A stretch of 64,000 nt of DNA. It comes from Fulvia fulva (lineage: Eukaryota > Ascomycota > Dothideomycetes > Mycosphaerellales > Mycosphaerellaceae). Of this stretch, positions 20,209 to 30,664 are shown one piece after another; within the stretch, counting starts at the first letter, position 1, and each line of letters begins with the position of its first letter. A program made the translations under genes and the position numbers. Below the pieces are notes generated by a model. The model saw only the letters and a program-made list of their open reading frames with translations. It was not told where the DNA came from and did not search any database. The stretch spans positions 248,001-312,000 of the forward strand of contig NC_063018.1 in NCBI RefSeq assembly GCF_020509005.1, in the 5' to 3' direction.

Positions 20209-21822
20209 ATGAGCGACCGGCCATCCAACAGCCATGCGTACGATGGCGCCCGCGATAACTCTGTGCCTGAGACGACGGTAGCTCCCTTCTCGCCGAATCA
20301 ACAGACTGTTACGAAGAATCGAAACAAAGCGACTGTGCTGATACACCAGAAGTCACCGCTACTTGCTGCCACTCCACCGCAGGTCACGCGAGCGTTGGCA
20401 TATTCGCATCCTTTCATTGTGCCGCTGAACTACTTGGTGGGACTGCTATCATGGACTACAGGAGATCCGTGGGAGAGCTTCCTGATGGTGGCAGTGTTTT
20501 GGTTCACAATACTGTACGTCGATGATCTGCTGCGATGGGCGGGGCCGATAGTGGTCGTCGCAGCACTGATTGCGGGCATGTACTCGAGGAGGTACAGTCC
20601 ACTGTCAAGTACAACATGGAGCGGGCACAAGAGGAAGCGCAGTCGGGCGGCCTCCGAGTCTGAGTACAGAAAGAGCTTGGACGAGATACTGGACACGCTA
20701 CAGATCTTCACGAACCGATGCGATGTGCTGCTCGATCCTCTGCTGCGCTTGACGGAATTCTTGAGCACGCAGACCACTGCGACATCTGCGACAACGAGAC
20801 CTGCTTTGACGTCCATGTTAATACGCTTGCTGGCTATCACTCCAACATGGATCATCCTGATGCTGCCACCCTTTCGCATCATCACGATGCAACGTATCCT
20901 CCTTGTACTCGGGACCATTGGTTTGACATGGCACAGCATGCCGGCACGAGCATCTCGATCCATACTATGGCGAAGCAAAGCTGCGCGGACTGCAGCATCG
21001 TTCATTACTGGACTAAACTACGGAACACCGTCGACAGCAAAGGATAAAAGGACGCCACCGTTTCTGCCTCCACGAGCACCAGCCGCTCTTGTAAATGCTC
21101 TTAAGCGGAAGGGTACAAGCGCAGGCGTTCGCTTCACATTCGCGTTGTACGAGAATCAACGGAGGTGGGTACTGCTAGGATACACAGCCAACCTGTTACC
21201 CAACGAGCGACAAGCCTGGTCCGACGAGCATCAGAACACTGTATCAGGCAAGGAGAACTTCCCGCTACCTGAAACAGACTCCGAAACTACCAAATGGCGA
21301 TGGGTCCCCGACAGCAACTGGAGGGTCGACCCAGCCTGGACGGAGGACCCCAGTGGCAAAGCATCGCGCGATAAGGAAGGCTGGACCTACTACGACAACA
21401 AATGGCAAGGCGGCAGCAGAATCGACGACTGGAACAAATGGACCCGCCGAAGACGCTGGATCCGCGACGCCGAGCTCGTCGAGATCTCACCCGAAGAAGC
21501 AGCAGCAGAAGCGGCCAACACCACCACTGATGCCGACTCCGAATCCATCGCACCCTCAATGGTCACCACCGACTTCGCAGACGGCGACAGTATCAGCACT
21601 GCCGTGAAGAAGAAAGGATGGTTTGGAAGGCGGAAATTGACGAACGAGAAGATCCGAGCCATTGATAAAGTGGAGATCGCCTCGATGAGTGGCAGTGGGG
21701 AGACTGGTGGGACGAGAGCGAGTAGGGACAGCCCGGAGGATGATGTTTATACGCCGCTACAATATCGAGGGAATGAGTATGATCGGAGTATTGGCGATGG
21801 GTTGACGGAAATGTTGGGCTAG
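20209..21822 (+). CDS. DysF-domain peroxin (PEX23/PEX30/Pex24p family)
   Basis: Single-exon frame. I take the ATG at 20209 (MSDRPSNSH), giving 537 residues. An in-frame ATG at 20065 would add 48 poorly typed residues. Hydrophobic segments at about 75-150 (including FIVPLNYLVGLLSW and a strong pair around IVVVAALIAGMY) form the membrane-shaping part. A second membrane pair lies near 225-280. The C-terminal DysF domain has RRWVLLGYTANLLP and the WxW pattern WRWVPDSNWRVD, then GWTYYDNKW and RRRRWIRDAEL. Family members sit in the endoplasmic reticulum or peroxisome membrane and control peroxisome number and size. Confidence 0.88.
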   Translation: MSDRPSNSHAYDGARDNSVPETTVAPFSPNQQTVTKNRNKATVLIHQKSPLLAATPPQVTRALAYSHPFIVPLNYLVGLLSWTTGDPWESFLMVAVFWFTILYVDDLLRWAGPIVVVAALIAGMYSRRYSPLSSTTWSGHKRKRSRAASESEYRKSLDEILDTLQIFTNRCDVLLDPLLRLTEFLSTQTTATSATTRPALTSMLIRLLAITPTWIILMLPPFRIITMQRILLVLGTIGLTWHSMPARASRSILWRSKAARTAASFITGLNYGTPSTAKDKRTPPFLPPRAPAALVNALKRKGTSAGVRFTFALYENQRRWVLLGYTANLLPNERQAWSDEHQNTVSGKENFPLPETDSETTKWRWVPDSNWRVDPAWTEDPSGKASRDKEGWTYYDNKWQGGSRIDDWNKWTRRRRWIRDAELVEISPEEAAAEAANTTTDADSESIAPSMVTTDFADGDSISTAVKKKGWFGRRKLTNEKIRAIDKVEIASMSGSGETGGTRASRDSPEDDVYTPLQYRGNEYDRSIGDGLTEMLG

Positions 21823-21952
21823 TGGCCTTTGATCTGATTATTGTTTTCAGCGCGGCGCTGGTGGAATTACGTACATGGTGAGCAGAGACACCTATGATCA
21901 TGCAAAAGAAACATGCATTCTCTCATCGAAAGCTCAAGTTTGTCGGATGGGC

Positions 21953-22110
21953 AAAACAATCGCCCTTGGCCGAATTGGCCGTAGGCCTCACGGGCTGGAC
22001 TGGCGACAAGTGTCGCCCGTCCAGCAATGTTCTCCCTAACAGTCTGCAGGATGTTTGCGAAGTGCTATTGCGCTTCTTACTGACTGAGCCACTGGGCCAA
22101 AGACGATTGT
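21953..22110 (-). ncRNA. Candidate structured RNA, unit 9 (isolated copy)
   Basis: This copy lies about 12 kb from the array, in the same orientation. Stem arms are at 21956-21978 and about 22088-22110. The core is TTGGCC on one arm and GGCCAA on the other, a third stem variant compared with TCCGTC/GGCGGA and TTCGGC/GCCGAA. The inner hairpin GAAG/CTTC is near 22059-22077. A TATA-like ATGTACATA lies at 22132-22140, 22 bp from the stem. The T run is only T4 (A4 at 21953-21956). At 155 nt it is the longest between stem ends. Confidence 0.6.
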
Positions 22111-22699
22111 CGATAGATGGAGATATGTTTGATGTACATATTTGGTCAGAGGTAAGCAGACTGGATGATGATATATGCTGGATGAGATGCTGACATCTGT
22201 GGAACAGAGCTGGGAGGATCGGCTCGATGCCATACAAGCTCGCATGTGGTTGGTCGACACATTGTCGATTTATGATAGTGTGGGTAGGTCTGCATCGTAT
22301 CTGCAACTGTTGACTGCCTCATCGGCCAGCAAAACGAAACATCCATTGCCGACTCTCCGGAAGAAATCCAGCAACCAAGGCCACAACGACTGCAAAACAG
22401 ACGTCCTTGGTGCAACAGCGCCACAACGCGATCAAGCAGACCGACGACCGCCTTGATTGTCGACCGGCTCAATATCATCGTTGAGTGAAGTGTGATGACG
22501 GTCCTGCTCTGGCTGTCACTACAACTGAGCCATTGCACCAAGAATGTTTGCTGGGTGTCCTCCTTTTGGCATGACTATGTACGTTCAATCGACATCTCAG
22601 GAGGCCAAGATCCTGTGCCGATGGAAAGTGCGACATCGAGAAACGAACGCAAAGATATAGATGTGGTCGGTCGTTGTGCTCCTGCCTCACGGGTACCAG

Positions 22700-22766
22700 C
22701 ATGTGAAAGCCGTTAGACTTAGCGGCGGCCGCTGCCGAAACAGCGACAAGGATGCGCGCCTCGCCA
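22700..22766 (+). repeat. Upstream conserved block, copy 1
   Basis: The block begins CATGTGAAAGCCGTTAG and ends near GACAAGGATGCGCG, about 90-155 bp before the first coiled-coil gene. Two related blocks precede the other two paralogues, so it was probably duplicated together with the genes and may be promoter sequence. Confidence 0.5.
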
Positions 22767-22854
22767 GCATATTGGACCACAACACGCCACTTTCACTTCA
22801 CCTGCCGCTGCTCAACGACTTCACAAATCACAGCACCCGCACCGCCCGCTCAAG

Positions 22855-23889
22855 ATGGCAGCAGACAAGAGGCACCATCAGGTGTTGGGCCGCGCACTAC
22901 CATCAAATGATGCAGAGGATGACGCTCCAAATCAGGGTTACGGCAACGACCTCACCAAAGCGCGCAACCTTTACGACACCGTGAACAAGGCCCTTACGAC
23001 CACCGTCAACGGCGAGTTCTTCGAAGGCACCAAATCGTCCAACGCCAACCGCCAGAGCCAGCTCCCTGAGATCTTTCAGCTTCGCGACCAAATCGAGGGC
23101 CTTGTCGACAGCGTAGCCAAGAAGGAGCGCTTGATCGCCGAGCAGGAGCGCATCAAGAACGAAGGAGCTTCCAAGCCGGCAGTGTCGAACGCCACCATTC
23201 AAGTGATGGTCCAAAGTGCAGTCGAGCAGCAGCTAGAGAAGAAGCTGCGTGATGAGATGATCAAGCGCGAGCGTGTTGAAGGACGCCTGCAGAAGCTGGA
23301 GGACAAGCAGCCTGCCACCATCGAGGGTGCGAAGAAGATTAAGAAGCCAACACCTGCAAGTGCGGATGACCTCAAAGACTTGCGGCGCAAGGTAGCAACT
23401 CAGGAGGCCGAATTCAAGAAACTTGAGGCCAAGCATGAAATAACTATCAAGGAACTTGAAGAAAACCTTCACCACCAGGAAAGTGAGATCCTCGATCTCA
23501 AGACACGAAATGCAACCTTCGCGCGGGAAAGGACCACTCTGGATTCGCGAGTGTGGAGTCAAGGTGTGAAGCTGTCAAAAATGCAGGAGATGGAGACGAC
23601 TGTGAAGGATCATGGCACAAGAATCACGGAGCAGTTCGCGAAGCTAAACCAATTGAGTCGCAAATGTGACGAGTTATGGGAGAGCTTTGGAAACTACCGT
23701 GCGCAGGCAGACAGTGTTCTAGCTGATCTCCATAATTTTATCGACGAGGAAACGGAGCACGAGGATTCCAGCGTGGACGAGGATGAGGGTGGTACTGCCG
23801 GTGACAGCAAGGCCGACGACAGCAGTGACGGGGAGAGCGATTGCTCGAGCTACGACGATTACCGGTATTTTATTAGCCGACGATACTAG
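22855..23889 (+). CDS. Coiled-coil protein, tandem family member 1 (intact)
   Basis: Single-exon gene of 344 residues and unknown function. The N-terminal 80 residues include a block LYDTVNKAL...FEGT shared with the next two genes. A long, probably continuous coiled coil spans about 80-275 (rich in K, E and Q, with heptad-like Leu/Ile spacing), including a KKIKK patch near 165. The tail (290-335) is acidic and Ser-rich, ending YRYFISRRY. No signal peptide or membrane segment is visible. It is the only one of the three paralogues without an internal stop. Confidence 0.65.
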   Translation: MAADKRHHQVLGRALPSNDAEDDAPNQGYGNDLTKARNLYDTVNKALTTTVNGEFFEGTKSSNANRQSQLPEIFQLRDQIEGLVDSVAKKERLIAEQERIKNEGASKPAVSNATIQVMVQSAVEQQLEKKLRDEMIKRERVEGRLQKLEDKQPATIEGAKKIKKPTPASADDLKDLRRKVATQEAEFKKLEAKHEITIKELEENLHHQESEILDLKTRNATFARERTTLDSRVWSQGVKLSKMQEMETTVKDHGTRITEQFAKLNQLSRKCDELWESFGNYRAQADSVLADLHNFIDEETEHEDSSVDEDEGGTAGDSKADDSSDGESDCSSYDDYRYFISRRY

Positions 23890-24130
23890 ATGCATGTTTC
23901 CAATGAGGCGGAAACTTGCTGCAGCTCAGTTGTACAAAGCGTGTCCAGAGGACAAGTCGATGACAGAGCATCTGTACGGGAGGTGGAAGGCGACCCACAC
24001 AAGTCAACAGGACAGAATCAGCTCACCGCAAAAGGCTCGAGTGAGCTTCATGGCGCTTCACATTTCAACGCGTTGTATGGCACTTCACGTAAGACAACAT
24101 ATTTGTTGTTTCCGTCCCGAACCAAAATTT

Positions 24131-24197
24131 GCATGTGACAGCCGTTGCAGGGAAAGACGGGACGGGAGCCGCCGTAAAAAGTGACAAGAATGCGCGC
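24131..24197 (+). repeat. Upstream conserved block, copy 2
   Basis: The block begins GCATGTGACAGCCGTTGCAG and includes GCCGCC and GTGACAAGAATGCGCG. It lies about 100-165 bp before the second coiled-coil gene and aligns with the blocks at 22700 and 25724. Confidence 0.5.
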
Positions 24198-24296
24198 TCC
24201 TTTCGACGAAACTGCACACAAACACTTGCATTTTCTCCTGCCTCACTTGTACCTTCGACTCATCTTGTATACCTGCACAGCGCACTGTTGACAACC

Positions 24297-25400
24297 ATGC
24301 CGAACAAGAAAGAGCAAAAGCTGCGCGAAAAGGCACGAGCAGCACGCGAACAGAAAGGGAAGTTCGCCACCACTGAGCAGCAGCAAGATTTTGACACAGG
24401 TGAACTCGGTACAAGCGTCGTGGAGCTGCTAGACAAGGCACTCGGCAGCAATATCCTTGAGGATGTGAAGTCAACAGACCCGGCGAAGTTCAATAAAGGC
24501 GCTCAGATCTTCGAGTTCCGCGAGGTCATGCAAGAAGTGCTTGTCGCTCTAAAGAAGGCGGACAAGATTGCACGTGAGAAAGACAAGGCGGAATTGTAAG
24601 GAGGCGGGCACTCCTCCTTCTCCCACGCCGAGATACAGCGAATGGTGAAGTCTGCGGTTGAGGTGGAGGGAGCGGAAGTGGTTAAGCGGCTGGGCGACAA
24701 GCAGATTGAAGTCGATCGTTTGCGAGAGGAACTTGAGATGGTCAAGAGTCAACTACCAACCAAGCTCGATGGTTCCAAGAAGAAGAAGAAGCTCAAATTG
24801 GTCAGCGAGGAGGCTTTTGACGACTTGAAAATGCAAGTCGGCGGCCTTGCTTCGGAACACAAAAAGCTACAGCAAGAGAACGCCAGCTCCAAGGCAGACA
24901 TCGCCAGCGCTCGAGCTCGGGAGGCCGTGGCTACACAGAACCATCACAGCATTCAGTTCCAGGTCAATGCGCTCAGCCGGACCATAGGCTCCATTTCACC
25001 ACCCGACACGGTTGTGACTCGACTCTCGACCCTGGAGAGCGACGTACAGAGCCTGCAGAGCATTCCACCCGCCGATCTACAGGCTGGTCTTCTGGCATCA
25101 AAAGTCACGAACTTGGAGGCCGATACTCGCGAACACAAATCTCAGCACAGCGAGCTACGAACAAAGGTTACAAAGGTTGAGCGAAAGGTGCATAGCCTGA
25201 ATGCCGAAACAACCGATTGGACAGAGACGCTCGTTTGGGTGAAGAACTTTAACCTTTGGGTTATGGGACAACTCGACCTCATAGGTGACCCGAGAACAAT
25301 CTTCCCAGGAGTTGCATGGAAGGAAAAGGCACAGAAAGAAAAGTCGGAAGAGATCTGTGGGTGCAAGTTGCCTGGTCCGCTTGAGAAGAAGAAGCAATAG
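24297..25400 (+). pseudogene. Coiled-coil protein, tandem family member 2, interrupted by one in-frame TAA
   Basis: The frame starts MPNKKEQKLREK and would be 367 residues with one internal stop codon. A TAA at 24597-24599 follows residue 100 (KDKAEL). After it the same frame continues for 267 residues that still align with members 1 and 3: HAEIQRMVKSAVE, then a KKKKK patch, then KLVSEEAFDDLKMQV. There is no frameshift. I tested a 43-bp and a 37-bp intron across the stop, and both run into a new stop. It may be a pseudogene, a readthrough gene, or a short protein of 100 residues. A CAA-to-TAA change would explain the stop. Confidence 0.6.
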
Positions 25401-25723
25401 TGTATCAGTGGTGTTGGAAGATCAAGCGAAGCTGTTGATGGCGATGATCGAAACTCTCTGAGGTGGGGCGTGTCTGCAGGCTCGATATAGTGGTCATGGG
25501 GTTCGATTGTGGTGACAGCATTGCGGTCCAGCTAGTAGCGGGTGCAGAGCGTATCGAACTTGTAGACATGAACCACTTTTCTCGACTTTCACCTGCGAGG
25601 TGCTCGGGACTTGGATAATGAAGTCAACCTACGACCCATCATACCGACAGGACGTGCATTTCCATGCGCTATGCAGCGGTCGGTGCTCAAGACATGGTAC
25701 CGATTTGACTTTCACACAGACTT

Positions 25724-25790
25724 GCATGTGACAGTCGCTTAGCGGGAAGCACGACGGGCGCCGCCGAAACAACGACAAGGATGTGCGATG
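25724..25790 (+). repeat. Upstream conserved block, copy 3
   Basis: The block begins GCATGTGACAGTCGCTTAG and includes GGCGCCGCCGAAACAACGAC, 100-165 bp before the third coiled-coil gene. It is closest to copy 1 in its second half and to copy 2 in its first half. Confidence 0.5.
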
Positions 25791-25890
25791 GCTCCTACCG
25801 AATCCTCATCTTGTGCTTAGATCGCTCTTTATCCTCGCTTCGCACACCAAATTCATCATCAAGCATAACAGCATCACATTGGCGGCGAAC

Positions 25891-26779
25891 ATGGTGGCAA
25901 ACGAAGGTGAGACCAGCCAGCAACCAGAGTGCTCACTCGGCTTCACAAACACTAACCCAAAATCTTGCAGGTGACGCTGGCGGCCATCTCCATCTAGGCG
26001 ACAAGATCCTCCGCCGAATCGACTCAGCGCTCAGCAGCACAGTGATCGAGGACATCAAACACTCCCACGACGAAGCAAAATTCAGCAAGGGTTCCCTCCT
26101 CTTCGAGCTCAAGTCACTCCTCCACGATTTCATCAATACCGTCAAAAATTCTGACAAAATCGCCCGCGAAAAAGACAAAGCCGAGACCACAAAGCAAGCA
26201 CCCATCATCTCCGACACCAAGATCCGCGCCATCGTCACCACCGCCGTCGAGGAACAAGTCTCCAAGCGCGTCGGAGACCTCCAAATCGAAAACATCCGCC
26301 TTTGCGAGTAGATCCAAGCTATCAAGACCCGCTTCCCAACTGAGATCGCGGGCGCGAAGAAAGGGAAGATGTCGAAGTTGGTGACGGAGGAGGATGTGAA
26401 GGAGGTTAGGATGCAGGTCAGGAAAGTCAAGGATGAGAATGGCAGTTTGAAGAGCGAGATTGGCAATGTCAAAGATCAGAACAACAACAACAACAACAAC
26501 AACGCGGCGACCACCCAGAGCGAGAAGTGCAAGATGACAAACCTGGAGAACCAAGTGAAGGATTTAAAGGCGAAGCAGTCGACCACGCGCGGAGCTGTTC
26601 TCGAACTCGAGGAGCGGGTCTCGAAGGTGGAGCCCCAGGTGACAGGCCATGAGAGCAGACTGGCCACCATGGGCAGCAAGCTTGATTCTCAGGTGCCATT
26701 CATCCACGGTCACCTTGCACACATTCGTGCTGCTCAGCCTATTTTCTTGGCTCCGTTCGTATGGACAGCGGCAGACTAG
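25891..26779 (+). pseudogene. Coiled-coil protein, tandem family member 3, interrupted by one in-frame TAG
   Basis: Exon 1 (25891-25906, MVANEG) joins 25971 across a 64-bp intron (GTGAGA...TTGCAG). The frame then runs to 26779 except for a TAG at 26309-26311. Around the stop, members 2 and 3 align as DRLREELEMVKSQLPTK and IRLCE-stop-IQAIKTRFPTE, so the stop replaces one residue of a conserved coiled coil. The downstream part, with KLVTEEDVKEVRMQV and an Asn run encoded by an AAC repeat (26478-26502), is otherwise open to QPIFLAPFVWTAAD. The full length would be about 274 residues. Confidence 0.6.
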
Positions 26780-27300
26780 CAACAAGCTGACGCAGCATGG
26801 AACCAGGTCCTACCGGGGGTTATCACATCAGGTTGAGCAGAGATTACAGCGGCGCCAGCTAGAAAAAAGCAGCGAAGTCATTTGCTTGGGAAGTTCTGGT
26901 ACTGCAGAGGCAAAACCGTGACATAGAAAGCCTCAGAACCGAAGCTTGCTTCATTCGCTTGCTAGCATCAACAGGTATCTTCCCAAGCAGTCAAGTCATG
27001 CTTCTTCACATGCCTCACATCATACTCAATACCTCATGCCACACCAGAAAGAATTATCTACCCGCTCGCCTTCATCAATCCAGCTCGACTCATGCCTCCA
27101 GTAAGCGTCCTATCATGACTTCCAATTCGTATCCTCCGCGGCGTGCAACTATGGCGGGCCGCATGTTGCGAATGGGTGATCACATCGGCTGAGGGGGTAT
27201 CAATCTATGCAAAGAGCAGGTAGGGATGAGGGGCATCCGCCGCGGTGGTCATCGTTTCGTGCGTTCATCTTCATCATGCTACAGCAGCAGCAACAGCCAC
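26780..27300. other. Intergenic region, no gene recognised
   Basis: Convergent 3' flanks of the third coiled-coil gene and of the importin gene. I see nothing beyond short unsupported frames. Confidence 0.4.
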
Positions 27301-30300
27301 TCAACTGCCGTTCGCTTGTGGATCGGCGGCGCCTTGTATTGCAGCTGCGGCTTGTTGCTGCTTGATCTTGTCGGCTTGCTCCACGGCGGCCTTGATGACT
27401 TGTTGCTCTTCCGGCCCGAGCATGTTGGTCAACTGTTGGTAGAACTGTGGTTGCTGAGCGGACATGGTGGCGAGTGTGTCCTTGAACAGGTTGTAGGGCT
27501 CCATGGAGTCGAGTGGCGTCTCCAGTAAACTCTCTTCCTCAAGCTCGTCGTCGTCTTCGGCCTCACCCACTGCAGCGTTGAACTTGCTCGCTTGTTGGCT
27601 GAGGAAGTCGAGGTATGCTGTGCTTTCGTCCTTGATGTCGGTCGTCTCCTCGTTCTCCTCGGCTTCCCAGTCTTCACCTTCCCACTCGTCTTCTTCCTGT
27701 TCATGTGTCAGTATAACTTCCAAGCGCACGCCTGCGGTATTGCTTACCTCTTCGTCATCATCGTAGTCACCGCCTAGACCAAAGTCCTCCTCGCGCTGTG
27801 CTTCTTCCCTGTTCTTCATCGCAGCAGGAAGAGTCTGGAACAAGCGAACAATGCCCTGCAGCAATCTTGGCCAGCCTTGCTGCACGCTCTGTGGTACTTC
27901 TTCAGTGCGCAACGTCAGTAGTGCTGTGATCGCACCAATGCTGAGCTTCTTGTCGTGCACCCTCGTGAATCCATCGATACTCGAGAACCACAAGCTGAAG
28001 AACTTGTTCGTCCAGTTGTTTGCCTCCAGCACCCCAAGCGCCAGTCGAGGGTTGTAGTAGATCGAGTTGATAACCATCTCCATCAGGTGTATCCTGTACG
28101 ACTTGACCTTGAGCTCATCGTTCGTGAGAACAGTCATCGCAAGCGAGATGAACTCGGGAACGTAGTTATCGATGCCATCTTTGAGGTTCAACATCAAGAT
28201 CTCGGCGAGCTTGCAACCGCAGATGCGGTCAACACCACCAACCTTTTCGTCCTTGAAGATAGTGCGGACCATATCCACAATCGCATCAAGGTACGCTCGG
28301 TTCTCCAGAAGAGTCTTCCAGCCGTAGTTAACGAAGTTCTCGAGCGCTGGCAGCATATCTTCGAGGTAGAGCTCGGCGCCAGACTTGAATGTTCGGTGAA
28401 TCAGCTCGAAGGCTTGCCACATGGTCGGCGAGATGATCTTGGCGGCGAATGTACAGCTGTCGATGATCTCAAACACTTCGTTGTACAAGTCGTACAGCTT
28501 GTGCTCAAGTGTGATGGTGATGACCGGCATGAGGATTGTCTCGAGATGTGCCAAGACGTCTGGGGTGCTTTCGAGTGTGAGGATGAGGGTGCCAATAGTC
28601 TGCAGCACTCCGAGAGCGGTAATACTCTTATCGTCCAGGAAGTCACCATAGCCATCATCGCCCTCTTTCGAGCTGTGGCGTTCGATCAGCTCGCGCACGA
28701 TGCGCACATAGGTGTCACGCAGCTGTTCGCTCAGTGCAACGGCGAACGGAGTCAGTTCCGCGGCGAAGACTTCGACGAAATCCTCCATGACGTTTGCCAG
28801 AGCATCTACATCGACTTCGTTGGCGAGCTTGAGTAGCTGCTGCATGATCTGAGGGATGTTCTGTTGCATCATCTGGCGGATAGGGTCATGTCGGATAAGT
28901 GGCTGAAGTGCAAGGGCGGCTTCGACTCTCACAGGGAGAGCAGGGTCGGCCATTGACTCGAGGATGTTCCGGTAGATGATGGTGAGGTTGCTTGGGTCCT
29001 TGAAGTCGAGCGATTCGAACTTCTCGAGCGTATCGCAAGCGCGGGCTCGCAAGAAGCCATGAGGGCTGCGGAACTCCGGGAACACATGCCTGACGAAAAA
29101 GTACTCCACCTGGTCTGCGATCGGACTCTTCTTGCCCAGAATGACGTTTGCAAGGGTTCCTATCATTCGCAAAGCTCCTTCCTTCTCGCGTGGGTTCTTC
29201 TGGTCGTCGGCGGCCGCCTCGTACCTGTTGACGATGTTGTTGATGAAGGTGAGCACTTCGAAAGTCTGCTTTCTCCTCGCCTTCGTAAGTGTAACGAGAA
29301 AATTTGTTGCTGCGACGTCCGGAGCTGAAACCTCTTCGTAGAAGTTGAGCTTGCGGTGGAGGTACTCAGCCGGCTCCTCCTCGAACTGTTCCAGGTCCTC
29401 GTCGGTCTGGCACAGCACCGGGAATAGGAGGTGCTCAATAAGCACCGGCATGTGTGGTTTCAGATGATCCCACATAGCCTTTGGCTTGACGCACTCATCC
29501 ATGAAGCCCAATGTGTATGACAAGCAGGGTTTGCTGAGCCACACTGACTTCTGGACCCAAAGCTCAATCTGCGCCAGATAGCCTTTCAAGATCTCTGGGG
29601 CAAAGTTCGCGATGAAGCTCTTAGCGACAGCTGTGTAGTCCTCGCCGTTCCCCTTTTGCAAGCTCGCCGGGTTGCCGTATCGGACGAACAACCTGTTGAG
29701 ATTCACGTATGACCACTTCTTGCACTTCCACCAATGGTTCAGCTCGCGCTCATCGTGATCTTCCATCATCGAGTTCTCCGGAGGGGCCTTCGCAACGATC
29801 TTCAAGAACAGTGTGCACCAGTCCACCATCGATTGATGCGATCTCAACTGCATGGGCAGCTCGAAGTATATGGCGTGCTTATACGCCTTCAACACCGTCC
29901 TCAGCATCTCTCCTGCTTCCAAGCTCGTCTCATCCACCAACTGGTTGCCAATGTTCAGCAACTGCGGGAAGGTCATTTCCACAATCTTGTCAAAGTCCTG
30001 CCTGCTGTCTCCGAGCTTGAATCTGTACGTCCTGCATATCGCGAGCAGACACTGCAGTCCGGCGAAGATGGAGGGGATCTCCTGCGAGTGGAGGAGTTGA
30101 TGGGTGATGGAGACGAAGTCGGGCCATTGTTTGGGGAAGTCGCAGTGGAGGATCTTCTGGAGGGCGACGATGAGTTGCGGTCGGATGTTGGGCGCTGCGC
30201 TCGCGATGATTGGGACGAGACGACGTCGAACGACGGTCTTCTCTTCCTCGGAGATGATGGGGCTCGTGGTCTGGCTGTCCTCGACCTTGGACCAGCCCTT

Positions 30301-30664
30301 GTTGACGCGGTTCTTGAAGTACACGGCGGCTATGTATGTGTCAGCGCACGCTCATATGTCCACTTCCACGCGTTTCCGTCTTTTGCGTGATGGTCACCTA
30401 CTCGATAGCCGCACACTCGCATCTTGCTCTTGCTCGAGGACGCTCAGCAAGCCGTTCAGGAAGCCCGAGGAGTCCTCTGCCTGGATGTCACGACTATGTC
30501 AGTGATGTGCCTGATGTGGATGCCCACGCGACTGGTGGGGGTCCTGCTTCCCATCTTTTGGCCATGTTGCTTACCGCCTTGAGTTCACCCTCTGCCTGCT
30601 TCCGGATCTCAGCGTTGGCATCGAGGGTAGCCTGGATGCGGCTTCTGAGAGCGGCAGCATCCAT
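27301..30664 (-). CDS. Importin-beta family nuclear transport receptor (NMD5/SXM1, importin-7/8 type)
   Basis: Four exons (30664-30575, 30480-30402, 30329-27748, 27696-27301) give 1048 residues. The protein is a karyopherin that binds Ran-GTP and carries cargo through the nuclear pore. The first exon encodes MDAAALRSRIQATLD, the standard N-terminus. The importin-beta N-terminal domain covers about residues 20-100, with AVYFKNRVNKGW. HEAT-like repeats follow to about 870, including LPVRVEAALALQPLI. The last 150 residues are acidic (EEDEWEGEDWEAEENEE) and end in a Q/A-rich tail. The last intron is 51 bp, a multiple of three with no stop, so retention would add 17 residues. Confidence 0.92.

Noticed and set aside
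24596..24638. A 43-bp GT-AG intron removing the stop in coiled-coil member 2
   Set aside because: Splicing at this or the nearer AG (24632) leads directly into a TGA in the new frame.
27955..28836. 293-codon plus-strand frame opposite the importin gene
   Set aside because: Antisense shadow; the opposite strand encodes conserved HEAT-like repeats.
30322..30324. GTG start for the importin gene
   Set aside because: Two upstream exons with good splice sites supply the standard MDAAALRSRIQ start and keep phase.
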